Of a stretch of DNA of 64,000 nucleotides, positions 57,048 to 64,000 are shown in pieces (position 1 is the stretch's first letter; each line of letters starts with the position of its first letter). A model generated the notes under the pieces. It was not told the DNA's origin. It did no database searches and was given only the letters and a program-made list of their open reading frames with translations. The translations under genes were made by a program, and so were the position numbers. The stretch lies in assembly GCF_024380015.1 (NCBI RefSeq), contig NZ_CP101508.1, positions 2,046,902-2,110,901 of the forward strand. Direction: 5' to 3'. This stretch comes from Photobacterium atrarenae. GTDB taxonomy: Bacteria; Pseudomonadota; Gammaproteobacteria; Enterobacterales; Vibrionaceae.

Positions 57048-57355
57048 GGTTTGCCTTCACAATTTCCCGGCCAGGCCGTCTCATTACAAAGTATGAAATC
57101 CAGAACAAAAAAGTCCCAAAAAAGCGGTATTTTTCAATCGCGCGGCTTGAGCAAATCAAAGAGGAAGGTCTAAGATTTAATCAATAAAATACGCAATTGT
57201 ACCAGACTTATCGGGACACAGAATCGAGCTGTCGAGGTCCAGCCAGTCAGATTGATATTGCGATCTGCAAGCCACCGGCGCAGCCTCGTATAGACATTTG
57301 AAGGCAGTTCAAGTCCAACCTCCGATTCAGTCGCAGTGGTAAGTGGTATTTGGAC
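57048..57355. other. Intergenic region, no gene seen
   Basis: About 310 bp between the nuclease and pirin genes. A 108-codon minus-strand frame covers part of it but lacks a ribosome-binding site and overlaps the pirin gene. A promoter for the pirin gene must lie here. Confidence 0.5.
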
Positions 57356-58192
57356 ATGAAAAACACAAAAACGATCAACAAAATCCGCTACGGTCATAAA
57401 TCCGGGTCGATCACCGCCTTCATCAACCCGGACGACATTTATGAACTGGATCCCTTCGTCTTGTGGGATCATTTCGAAGCCAAAGAAGTCGTCCACTCAA
57501 CCGGCCTGGATTATCACGGTCATTCCGGTGTAGACGCTGTCAGTTACCCTGTCACGGGAAAGCTCAGGCACCATGACTCCGCCGGGAGCCATGTCACCCT
57601 CAACAGCGGTGACATTCATGTCATGACCACCGGGCACGGTATCATCCACAAAGATACGATGACCCCACAGGATGGCCGGGTCGAATCCTTCAGTTTGTGG
57701 ACCGCCCTGCCGGCAGGTCCATCCGAAATGGCCGAAGCGTCGAGCCGGAATATAGCTTCCCACAACATTCCGTTGGTTGAAGAAACCGACTCCACCACCA
57801 AAGTACTCATCGGCTGCTATAAGGATGCAATCAGCCCGGTGACCTACAGTATCCCAGTCACCTATCTGGATATTATGATCACCCCGTACGGCTGCTGGCA
57901 ATTTGTTCCCGATGCCAAGCAGACAACCGGATTTATCTACGTCCGCTCCGGCGAGATCTATATCAGTGGCAACCAACTCCTGCCGCACCAGATGGGCACG
58001 CTCTACCCTTCCGCCCTGCCGCTGGAGATCAAAACCGGCCGACTCGGCGCCCGCTTCTTTGTCACCCTGGGTGAGCCCCTGCACCAGCACTTTGTCTCCT
58101 CCGGCAGCTCAGTGCACTCGTCAACAGCGAATCTGGCATCCGGCAGCCAGCATATTGCCGAGCTGCTCGCGGCGCGCAAAACCAAGCACTGA
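57356..58192 (+). CDS. Pirin family protein
   Basis: A 278-aa double-cupin protein. The N-terminal cupin has the pirin metal pattern HGHSGVDAVSYPVTGKLRHH and ends with GDIHVMTTGHGIIHKDTM, giving His and Glu/Asp ligands near residues 55-105. The C-terminal cupin is less conserved. Pirins bind Fe or other metals, and some show quercetinase activity; the role here is unknown. The ATG at 57356 is two codons inside a longer TTG frame. It stands before the YfiR/YfiN pair, 61 bp away. Confidence 0.82.
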   Translation: MKNTKTINKIRYGHKSGSITAFINPDDIYELDPFVLWDHFEAKEVVHSTGLDYHGHSGVDAVSYPVTGKLRHHDSAGSHVTLNSGDIHVMTTGHGIIHKDTMTPQDGRVESFSLWTALPAGPSEMAEASSRNIASHNIPLVEETDSTTKVLIGCYKDAISPVTYSIPVTYLDIMITPYGCWQFVPDAKQTTGFIYVRSGEIYISGNQLLPHQMGTLYPSALPLEIKTGRLGARFFVTLGEPLHQHFVSSGSSVHSSTANLASGSQHIAELLAARKTKH

Positions 58193-58253
58193 CTATCCGG
58201 CAGTGGATGAAACACACGGCAAGCGGGCAATCTCAGTTCGACAGTGAGGCGGT

Positions 58254-58886
58254 ATGTGCAAGTTCAGGCAGTATTGCAACATATTCATGGTACGTCCCGA
58301 CCGCCCGCTCCGTCGCAACCCCGGACGAGGCGGCATCCTCAGTACCCTGCTGCTGCTCATCGGACTCTCCCCGCCCGTGCTCCATGCCCAGAGCGCCGGC
58401 CACGTTCCGCCACCGACCGTTGCCAGTGAAGCGCGGATCAAGGCGCTTTATATCTATTACTTTACCAACTTCGTCCGCTGGCCCAATCAGCAGCATCCGA
58501 GCCGGTTTTGCACCTTGGGCAACGATAAGGTCACCGTCACCCTCCACCTGTTAATTGAGCGCAAGAATCAACCGAACAAACAGTACGACATTCAGGCCCT
58601 CAATAATCTGGAGACACTCTCAGCCCAGTGTGACATTGTCTATATCACCGCTGACCGCCTCACTTATCTGTCCAGCGTACCGAGAATCAAAGGAATTCTC
58701 ACCGTCAGCGACAGCGACGTTTTTCTGCATAAAGGCGGCATGATTGAGCTCCGAGCGTTCCAGCACCGGATCAAACCAGCCATCGCCCTGGATCACGTCA
58801 ATCACAGCGGGCTGACAATCAGCGCACACTTACTCCGAATCGCGCTGCTGCCAGCGGATGTCGAATCAGGAGGTGCCGGTGAGTAA
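58254..58886 (+). CDS. yfiR: YfiR family periplasmic protein (DUF4154)
   Basis: A 210-aa exported protein. A long basic n-region is followed by a hydrophobic core and the site LSPPVLHAQS. The YfiR pattern follows: ARIKALYIYYFTNFVRWP, then FCTLGND and SAQCDIVYITAD, and later VSDSDVFLHKGGMIELRAFQ. In Pseudomonas YfiR binds the periplasmic part of YfiN and keeps its cyclase off. Two cysteines are present (in SRFC and SAQC). The ATG follows GAGG. Its end overlaps the cyclase start by 8 bp, so the pair is translationally coupled. Confidence 0.85.
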   Translation: MCKFRQYCNIFMVRPDRPLRRNPGRGGILSTLLLLIGLSPPVLHAQSAGHVPPPTVASEARIKALYIYYFTNFVRWPNQQHPSRFCTLGNDKVTVTLHLLIERKNQPNKQYDIQALNNLETLSAQCDIVYITADRLTYLSSVPRIKGILTVSDSDVFLHKGGMIELRAFQHRIKPAIALDHVNHSGLTISAHLLRIALLPADVESGGAGE

Positions 58887-60876
58887 GTTGATGCGCCGAC
58901 TGTCATTAAGCCAACGGCTCTCTCTGCCGGTGATGAGTGTCATCATCCTGGTGTTTCTCTGTTTTCAGTTCATTACCTATCAGAATTACCTCAAGATTGA
59001 GCAGCAGAACCTGCTGACCCGCACCCGCCTTCTGGCCAGCGGTGTCGGCATGAACCTCACCGCTGCTGTGCTGTTTAATGATCCCATCGTCGGCAACGAG
59101 GTTCTGTCAGCCTTCAAGGCCGATCCGCTTGTGGCCTGGGTCCGGCTCGAACGCCCGGACCACACCGTGTTTGCCCGCTATGAAAACCCGGCGGTGACTT
59201 TCATCCCGCCAAGTCCTGAGCAGCAGCATCAGGTTGTCAGCCAGGGCCACTACTTCAGCGACGACCTGCTTTATCTGATTGTGCCCGTCACCCTGGAGAA
59301 CGAACCGATCGCACATATGCATATTGCCGTTTCACTGGAAACCCTGAAGGAAATGCGACTCACACACTTTCAGGTCAGCTTCACATTACTGCTGGTGATA
59401 TTCGCGATCAGTGCCTATGTGGTCAATCGGATCCAGTACTGGGTGATCCAGCCGATCACCCAGCTCAACCAAGCGATGACCAGCATCATCAAGAACGAAA
59501 AACCCGCGCCGATCCACCCGCATACCTATGATGAATTAGGTGAGCTGGTTAAATGCTTTAACAGCATGCAAGCTCAGCTCAATGAGCGAAATGCCAAAAT
59601 CCGCGCAACCCTGCGTCAGCTCAGTGATGAAAAAGCCTTTGCTGACGATATTATCGGAACGGTGCAACATGCGCTGATTGTGGTGAACGGCCAGCAGCAG
59701 ATCATCCTGGCCAATGAAGCCTGCCGCGACGTCCTGGAACTCAAGCCGCTCAATCTTACCGGCATGCGGATTGAAGAGGCCATGCACCCGGAAACGCCGG
59801 ACACCTTCCAAGCACAGCTCCAGGCTGCCCTGAGCGGGCAACGCCAGTTCGATCATACCGTGGTGATCGGCGCCAATCCGAATGGGGAAACCCGGTATTA
59901 CCAAATCACCAGCCGCCCGCTGCACCAGCAATTGCAAACCCTGTTTGCGATTGAAAATGTGACCGAACGACAGCAAGCTGAAAGGCAGCAAAAAATGGCC
60001 GCCAAGGTCTTTGACAGCAGCCAGGATGCGATCATGATCCTGAGCGGTGGCGGCAAGGTGCAGATGGTGAACCCGGCATTCACGCAATATTTAGGCTATG
60101 AGGCGCAGGAGGTCATCGGCCGCCATTTCCATCGCTTCATCGATGTCGCCACCTTTGGCCGGATGGAACAACTGATCTTGCGCGAGCTTGAGCGAACCGG
60201 CCACTGGCAGGGAGAGATCAACCAGCGTTGTAAAAGTGGCTCTTACATTCCGCTGCTGGTGCGGATCACAAACATCAAAGACAGCCATGAACTACAGACC
60301 GTGCTCATTGCCTCGGATTTACGGTCGATGAAAGAAATGAAACGACTGGAGCATCTGGCCTCCCATGATCCGCTGACCAACCTGGCCAACCGCAGTAAAT
60401 TATGTGAAGAGATCGGTCACCTGCTCAGCACTCAGCAACAGTCCCAGCAGCTGTTTGCCGTCCTGTTCATCGACCTGGATGATTTTAAGCAAATCAATGA
60501 CAGTTATGGGCACAACGCCGGGGATCTGGTGTTAAAAATTATTGCCGAACGTCTCAATCGGACCGTCCGCCGCAGTGATCTGGTGGCCCGTCTGGCCGGC
60601 GATGAATTTGTCACGATCATTTATCCGATCAGCCAGCAAGCCGATGTCGTCCAGACCAGTGAGCGTATCCTGCGGCGGATCAAAGAGCCGATCAAACTTG
60701 AGCAGGGCGAACAAGTCGGGATGAGCGCCAGCATCGGCTGCTACTATGTCCACCCGGAACAAGGGCTGGCAGTGGAAGATATTTTACGGCGGGCCGATAA
60801 AGCCATGTATGGGGCTAAACTGTCCGGCAAAGGACAGATCATTGAGTTCAACACCTACCATCCAAGCCAGCCCTGA
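58879..60876 (+). CDS. YfiN-like membrane diguanylate cyclase with PAS domains
   Basis: A 665-aa protein. TM1 is near 16-36. A CHASE8-like periplasmic domain (LLTRTRLLASGVGMNLTAAV, later AFKADPLVAWVRLE) runs to TM2 near 170. Then come HAMP, two PAS domains (about 255-370 and 375-490) and a GGDEF domain (DPLTNLANRSKLCEE) with active site AGDEF and I-site RRSD. AGDEF is accepted in working cyclases. It is longer than E. coli DgcN (about 408 aa) because of the PAS pair. GTG at 58879, inside yfiR, follows AGGAGG at 5 nt. YfiR probably represses it; YfiB is not encoded next to it. Confidence 0.88.
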   Translation: MSKLMRRLSLSQRLSLPVMSVIILVFLCFQFITYQNYLKIEQQNLLTRTRLLASGVGMNLTAAVLFNDPIVGNEVLSAFKADPLVAWVRLERPDHTVFARYENPAVTFIPPSPEQQHQVVSQGHYFSDDLLYLIVPVTLENEPIAHMHIAVSLETLKEMRLTHFQVSFTLLLVIFAISAYVVNRIQYWVIQPITQLNQAMTSIIKNEKPAPIHPHTYDELGELVKCFNSMQAQLNERNAKIRATLRQLSDEKAFADDIIGTVQHALIVVNGQQQIILANEACRDVLELKPLNLTGMRIEEAMHPETPDTFQAQLQAALSGQRQFDHTVVIGANPNGETRYYQITSRPLHQQLQTLFAIENVTERQQAERQQKMAAKVFDSSQDAIMILSGGGKVQMVNPAFTQYLGYEAQEVIGRHFHRFIDVATFGRMEQLILRELERTGHWQGEINQRCKSGSYIPLLVRITNIKDSHELQTVLIASDLRSMKEMKRLEHLASHDPLTNLANRSKLCEEIGHLLSTQQQSQQLFAVLFIDLDDFKQINDSYGHNAGDLVLKIIAERLNRTVRRSDLVARLAGDEFVTIIYPISQQADVVQTSERILRRIKEPIKLEQGEQVGMSASIGCYYVHPEQGLAVEDILRRADKAMYGAKLSGKGQIIEFNTYHPSQP

Positions 60877-60928
60877 GCATTCGGGTGACGTTCAGCCCGG
60901 GTCCCCCACCGACCATACTCGACGCTAT

Positions 60929-61399
60929 TTAGCGATGCGCGCACTGAAAGGTCCCTTTCGAGCTAAACCACACCGCCTGAGATTTCTTGCGACCAATCAG
61001 CAACGGGCCATCGTCGAAAAACAAAAAGTTTTTCCAGTTGCGTTTGAACACGCCCCATTGGGTCTCAATCACATTGTATTTTTCATAGCAGAAAAATACC
61101 GTGGTGTTATCTTCCCAATCGATAAACTCAGCAATTGCCGCCGGTAGTTCCGGCTCGTCACCGTCCCAGGCGGCTTGCCAGTCCTGCTGCTCTGACCAAA
61201 TCGATTCATCATGCGGCCAGTCACCTTTGCCGAAGTGATCAGCATCCGGGCTCTGACTACTGATATGTTCGCGCCACAGCTGGGCGGAGCGTGCCTGCGT
61301 CAACGGCTTGATTTGGGGTAAATCATCTGCCGACACCGGCATCGAGGCGTGGGTGAAAATCCACTTGCGGGGATAGCTGTCTAACTCTAAGTAGTTCAT
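60929..61399 (-). CDS. DUF2947 family protein
   Basis: A 156-aa soluble acidic protein matching the DUF2947 pattern common in vibrios: MNYLELDSYPRKWIFTH, then FGKGDWPHDESIW, WEDNTTVFFCYEKYNVIETQ and FLFFDDGPLLIGRKKSQ. Function unknown. The ATG at 61399 follows AGG at 7 nt, chosen over the 61414 frame start. It is convergent with the YfiN-like gene. Confidence 0.8.
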   Translation of the reverse strand: MNYLELDSYPRKWIFTHASMPVSADDLPQIKPLTQARSAQLWREHISSQSPDADHFGKGDWPHDESIWSEQQDWQAAWDGDEPELPAAIAEFIDWEDNTTVFFCYEKYNVIETQWGVFKRNWKNFLFFDDGPLLIGRKKSQAVWFSSKGTFQCAHR

Positions 61400-61584
61400 G
61401 CTGAGACCTAACAATACAATGCCCGGGCAATGTACCTCAGTCGTCTGGATTGTTCCAGTTTTGCAGGGAATGTAGCTGAAAATGACGACATCCTGAATCG
61501 GTATTGCAGCATAAGAGGTCGAGACAGGAGCCAGCTGAGCGCACAGGTATTCCTGCGGGAACCGGCTCCGAGCAGACTTGTGAC

Positions 61585-61806
61585 TTACTTTTTCGCGCCC
61601 CAGAGGTTACTGACCCAGCCGCCGATACTTGCATCATAATGACAACCGCTAAAGTGCTGTTCAATCGACGGTGCTTGCTGATGTCGCTCTTGCAACAATT
61701 GAGAGATGTGGCAGGCCATGGGATCCCCGTTTTCCAGCAACCGCTGTCGTGTTGCAACTTCTTTTATCACCCGCAGACGATATGCTGAATTCATTTTTTT
61801 CATCAT
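61585..61806 (-). CDS. Small uncharacterised protein, 73 aa
   Basis: A small soluble protein, basic at the N-terminus (MMKKMNSAYRLRVIKEVATR) and with the C-terminus GGWVSNLWGAKK. The start has GAGGTGAGGC just upstream, a good ribosome-binding site. No family recognised. It lies 185 bp upstream of the DUF2947 gene on the same strand. Confidence 0.65.
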   Translation of the reverse strand: MMKKMNSAYRLRVIKEVATRQRLLENGDPMACHISQLLQERHQQAPSIEQHFSGCHYDASIGGWVSNLWGAKK

Positions 61807-62137
61807 GCCTCACCTCTCTGTCAGTTAAACCCAGATAAAAATAGGAGCGAGTCGGCATACCGTCAAATTTTCGCCATTAAATATTCATATTGCCCCGCAA
61901 AGCCTCTTCAATAAAACCCTAATATTTTCATTGCATTAGGATTTACCATCGCGGTTGTTGCAACAACAAGAATGCAAATATCTCGCTAAGTTGTTCATAG
62001 TTCGGAATTTATTTTGCAAAAAAAGATTCATCATTCTGTCGGATACGCCACTGACGTACCGGGCTGAGCTATCCGATTTTTGCGCAATCAGGCACCGACT
62101 GCTAACGTTTAATGATGATCGTTGCCGTGGAGGTTAG
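61807..62137. other. AT-rich divergent intergenic region
   Basis: About 330 bp between the 73-aa gene and the secreted-protein gene on the other strand. It is AT-rich in the left part. No gene or clear operator was seen. Confidence 0.5.
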
Positions 62138-62887
62138 GTGAAATTACAGTTAGCTGTACTGTTCCTGCTGGGGATGGGAACGTGTTTTTTTACCGCGTCA
62201 GTGCTGGCACTGCCGGCTCAGCAATATCATCAATGTACCAAGTCACTGACCTATGACTTGTTTCTGAGCAACCACAGAATCGGCCATTACCAACGCACGC
62301 TTCGCTGGCAAGGCGAGCAGGTTCAGATCCGCTCCTACAGCACGATTGATATCAAAGTGTCCAAAAGCCAGTTGCGGCAAAACAGCCGGGTCTTCTGGTC
62401 GGCGCAAGAAAACGCCTTCTTGACCCATTCGTTTGATCGCCATATTTCCGGTTTGATGGCCGGCCAGACCTCGGCCACCTTCAGCAAGGATGGGCGCAGC
62501 ACCGCGCTGCGACATGACGGCGAAAACCTGACTTTTACCAGTCAGGACATTCCCATCCGTGACGGCGACGCAATCGGTAGCCAGATCCGGCTGAACCTGA
62601 TCAAGGGAAAAACAGCATTTGATTTCAAGCTGCAAGATACCGATGACGTTGACCGGTATTACTTTGAAGTAAAAAGTCAGGAAGTGATCAATTCCAATTT
62701 TGGCCGGGTTAATACCTTTCGGGTTGAACAGATCCGTAAGCCCGATCGTGAGTTGGTAATGTGGTTTGCGCCGGAGGTGGACTATCAACTGGTGAAAGCC
62801 ACCTACAAGCGCAGGTTGCTCAACCTCAAGGCGATGCTGTTGCGCCGGGATATCCAATGCCCGAGAGAAACCGCCGCAGTACCGTAA
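62138..62887 (+). CDS. Secreted protein, DUF6134/DUF3108-like
   Basis: A 249-aa exported protein with a signal peptide (LQLAVLFLLGMGTCFFTA ... VLALPA). The mature part is beta-rich: LTYDLFLSNHRIGHYQRTLR, then a DGRSTALRHDGENLTF turn, and C-terminal FGRVNTFRVEQIRKPDRELV with MWFAPEVDYQLVKATYKRR. This resembles DUF6134/DUF3108 proteins, beta-barrel or beta-clam periplasmic proteins of unknown role. The GTG start has GGAGG 4-5 nt upstream. Two cysteines (near 33 and the C-terminus) could form a disulfide. Confidence 0.7.
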   Translation: MKLQLAVLFLLGMGTCFFTASVLALPAQQYHQCTKSLTYDLFLSNHRIGHYQRTLRWQGEQVQIRSYSTIDIKVSKSQLRQNSRVFWSAQENAFLTHSFDRHISGLMAGQTSATFSKDGRSTALRHDGENLTFTSQDIPIRDGDAIGSQIRLNLIKGKTAFDFKLQDTDDVDRYYFEVKSQEVINSNFGRVNTFRVEQIRKPDRELVMWFAPEVDYQLVKATYKRRLLNLKAMLLRRDIQCPRETAAVP

Positions 62888-62920
62888 GCATCGCCCTAAG
62901 CTGAACACCTGCCGGCAGGT

Positions 62921-63172
62921 TTACTTCATCCGCACTTTACCCCCGATGATCTTAAACGCCGGGGTTCCGCGAACCAGAGTATCTCGGGCAAACACCGCCT
63001 CGCATTGCGGGCAGACACATGGCAGGGTGGTAAAGTCGCGGCTGATCCTCTCTTTGAAGCATTTCACTAATGCTCCTTTCCCGCCTTTGCGGTACTTAAA
63101 CAACATTGCCTGGCAGCCCGCACAATAAATATCGACGGTTTTAGTCGGCCCTTTCTTATTCGGTTTTGCCAT
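62921..63172 (-). CDS. Small zinc-ribbon protein, 83 aa
   Basis: A basic protein with two CxxC pairs: YCAGCQ near residue 17 and CVCPQC near 53, the ligands of a zinc ribbon. A Gly/Lys-rich stretch (KYRKGGKGALVKC) lies between. It may bind nucleic acid, but no specific family was recognised. The ATG at 63172 was chosen from the start MAKPNKKG; a longer frame is not supported. It is 19 bp after the cyclotransferase-like gene, so both are likely cotranscribed. Confidence 0.75.
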   Translation of the reverse strand: MAKPNKKGPTKTVDIYCAGCQAMLFKYRKGGKGALVKCFKERISRDFTTLPCVCPQCEAVFARDTLVRGTPAFKIIGGKVRMK

Positions 63173-63191
63173 CTTGCTCTGCCTGAACGAA

Positions 63192-63749
63192 TTACGGTCG
63201 AACATCCGCCACCAGGCGGTCAATCAGGCTCAGATGCGCCGCTTCCACCCCGGCCAGATTGCCGTATTTCGGCTGGTGCCGATCATTTTCAAACGGATGG
63301 TGCCACCCCTGCGTAGTCTCGACAAATGCGCGGGCAAACGCGTCAGAAATCGACAAACAGCCCGCCAGTACCGTATCAACATAGGTTTGCATGATCGGCT
63401 GAGCCGGACACGGCGGCGCCGGGTTCTCACGAACATAGACCCAAATCGGATCATCGCTCAGTGTGGCATCCTGCTCGGTGCGGACTGCCCCCGGATCCAA
63501 CGCCATACGGCGATAGCCCTTCTCTCGCCGATCAAACTCCGGCAGGAAGCCGTCATGCACCCGAACCAGCACGCCGTTACAGCATCCGTCACCCGGCTCG
63601 CACACCAACGGCGAAATGCTGTAACTGCCATCGACTTTGCCCCAACGTCGGTGTAACCCGTCAACAACCACCGGCACCGCTTCGCCGGTCTGTCCCGTCA
63701 ACTGGCGCGAATGGCGGTTAATCAGGCTGCCATAACCGAAAATATACAT
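63192..63749 (-). CDS. Gamma-glutamylcyclotransferase-like (GGCT) protein
   Basis: A 185-aa protein with the GGCT fold. The N-terminal substrate-binding loop is MYIFGYGSLIN. The catalytic glutamate is in EFDRREKGYRR near residue 80, and NGVLVRVHDGFL precedes it. GGCT-type enzymes release 5-oxoproline from gamma-glutamyl compounds. The ATG at 63749 follows GGGGA at 6 nt. It lies 21 bp downstream of pxpC, whose product takes part in 5-oxoproline hydrolysis, which supports this assignment. Exact substrate unknown. Confidence 0.83.
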   Translation of the reverse strand: MYIFGYGSLINRHSRQLTGQTGEAVPVVVDGLHRRWGKVDGSYSISPLVCEPGDGCCNGVLVRVHDGFLPEFDRREKGYRRMALDPGAVRTEQDATLSDDPIWVYVRENPAPPCPAQPIMQTYVDTVLAGCLSISDAFARAFVETTQGWHHPFENDRHQPKYGNLAGVEAAHLSLIDRLVADVRP

Positions 63750-63770
63750 ACTGTATCCCCACACAAAGCC

Positions 63771-64000
63771 CTACATCGGCAAGCCAAAAAACTGCGAAAA
63801 GTCCTGCCACGCCTTACACAATACAGCCCAGTCACCCCGTTCAAACTGAACCGAAGTTCCCGGCCTGGCCTGAGCCAACCTTGGCATATCCATCCGGGCA
63901 ATACAACCTAGCTTAGGGTATCCGCCTAGTGTCTGACGGTCATTCAGCAAAATGATCGGCTGTCCGTTCGGCGGGATCTGAATCGCGCCGTAAGCAATCG
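63771..64000 (-). CDS. pxpC: 5-oxoprolinase subunit PxpC (partial, N-terminus beyond window)
   Basis: The last ~76 codons of a gene that runs off the window. The visible part reads AYGAIQIPPNGQPIILLNDR, then TLGGYPKLGCIARMD, diagnostic of the PxpC/KipA (biotin-dependent carboxyltransferase-like) family, and ends ...FSQFFGLPM-stop. With PxpA and PxpB it hydrolyses 5-oxoproline to glutamate using ATP. The stop is 21 bp before the GGCT-like gene. Confidence 0.88.
   Translation of the reverse strand, partial: IAYGAIQIPPNGQPIILLNDRQTLGGYPKLGCIARMDMPRLAQARPGTSVQFERGDWAVLCKAWQDFSQFFGLPM

Noticed and set aside
57170..57496. 108-codon minus-strand frame before the pirin gene
   Set aside because: No ribosome-binding site, overlaps the pirin start, and no recognisable features.
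62907..62920. Palindrome ACCTGCCGGCAGGT as a terminator
   Set aside because: It can fold with a 4-nt loop but has no real T-run on either side, so terminator function is not supported.

Overview
The window is chromosomal DNA of a marine gammaproteobacterium, almost certainly a member of the Vibrionaceae (Photobacterium/Vibrio/Grimontia-like). This rests on the protein families seen (DUF2947, DUF4250, YggN, a NupC-type CNT carrier, glpABC, YgiQ, YdiJ) and on a methyl-accepting chemotaxis protein divergent from pstSCAB, an arrangement I associate with the second chromosome of vibrios. Most of the DNA is GC-rich and densely coding. The clear exception is about 41.8-44.2 kb, which is AT-rich and looks acquired. 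No tRNA, rRNA, CRISPR array, intact insertion sequence or prophage was seen.

Layout. 1-6.5 kb: a minus-strand cluster, DUF805 membrane protein - wecB-like epimerase - nfrB-like glycosyltransferase with a c-di-GMP-binding-type tail - nfrA-like outer-membrane TPR protein (cut by the window edge). It resembles the E. coli exopolysaccharide pathway that serves as phage N4 receptor. 6.6-15 kb: LysR regulators paired with a lactate permease and an MFS exporter, a nucleoside carrier, and an unpaired LysR gene. 15-20.7 kb: a chemoreceptor divergent from a Pho-box-driven pstSCAB operon. 20.7-26.1 kb: a LysR regulator divergent from an RND efflux pair. 26.1-31.7 kb: a repeat-bearing intergenic region, a META lipoprotein, and metE/metR with a MetJ operator. 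32-41.8 kb: a diguanylate cyclase, glpABC, a YnfM-like MFS carrier with divergent LysR, and an Aer-like PAS chemoreceptor.

41.9-44.7 kb is the most unusual part. It holds a P47/OrfX-like (TULIP) protein of the kind known from clostridial toxin clusters, a frameshifted lipoprotein gene, and a long, hairpin-rich non-coding leader in front of ygiQ. 44.7-64 kb: YgiQ radical SAM protein, a 51-aa membrane protein, YggN, a NYN nuclease-like protein, a CDF-like carrier with divergent LysR, the large FAD/Fe-S dehydrogenase YdiJ, a Nudix-PAP2 fusion, a VRR-NUC nuclease, a pirin, a YfiR-YfiN-type c-di-GMP pair without YfiB, small conserved proteins, and finally a gamma-glutamylcyclotransferase-like gene downstream of a 5-oxoprolinase subunit (pxpC).

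Two themes recur. One is c-di-GMP: two GGDEF proteins, a YfiR-type repressor, and an Nfr-type exopolysaccharide synthase that may respond to it. The other is one-regulator/one-transporter modules: seven LysR genes, five of them divergent from a transporter gene.
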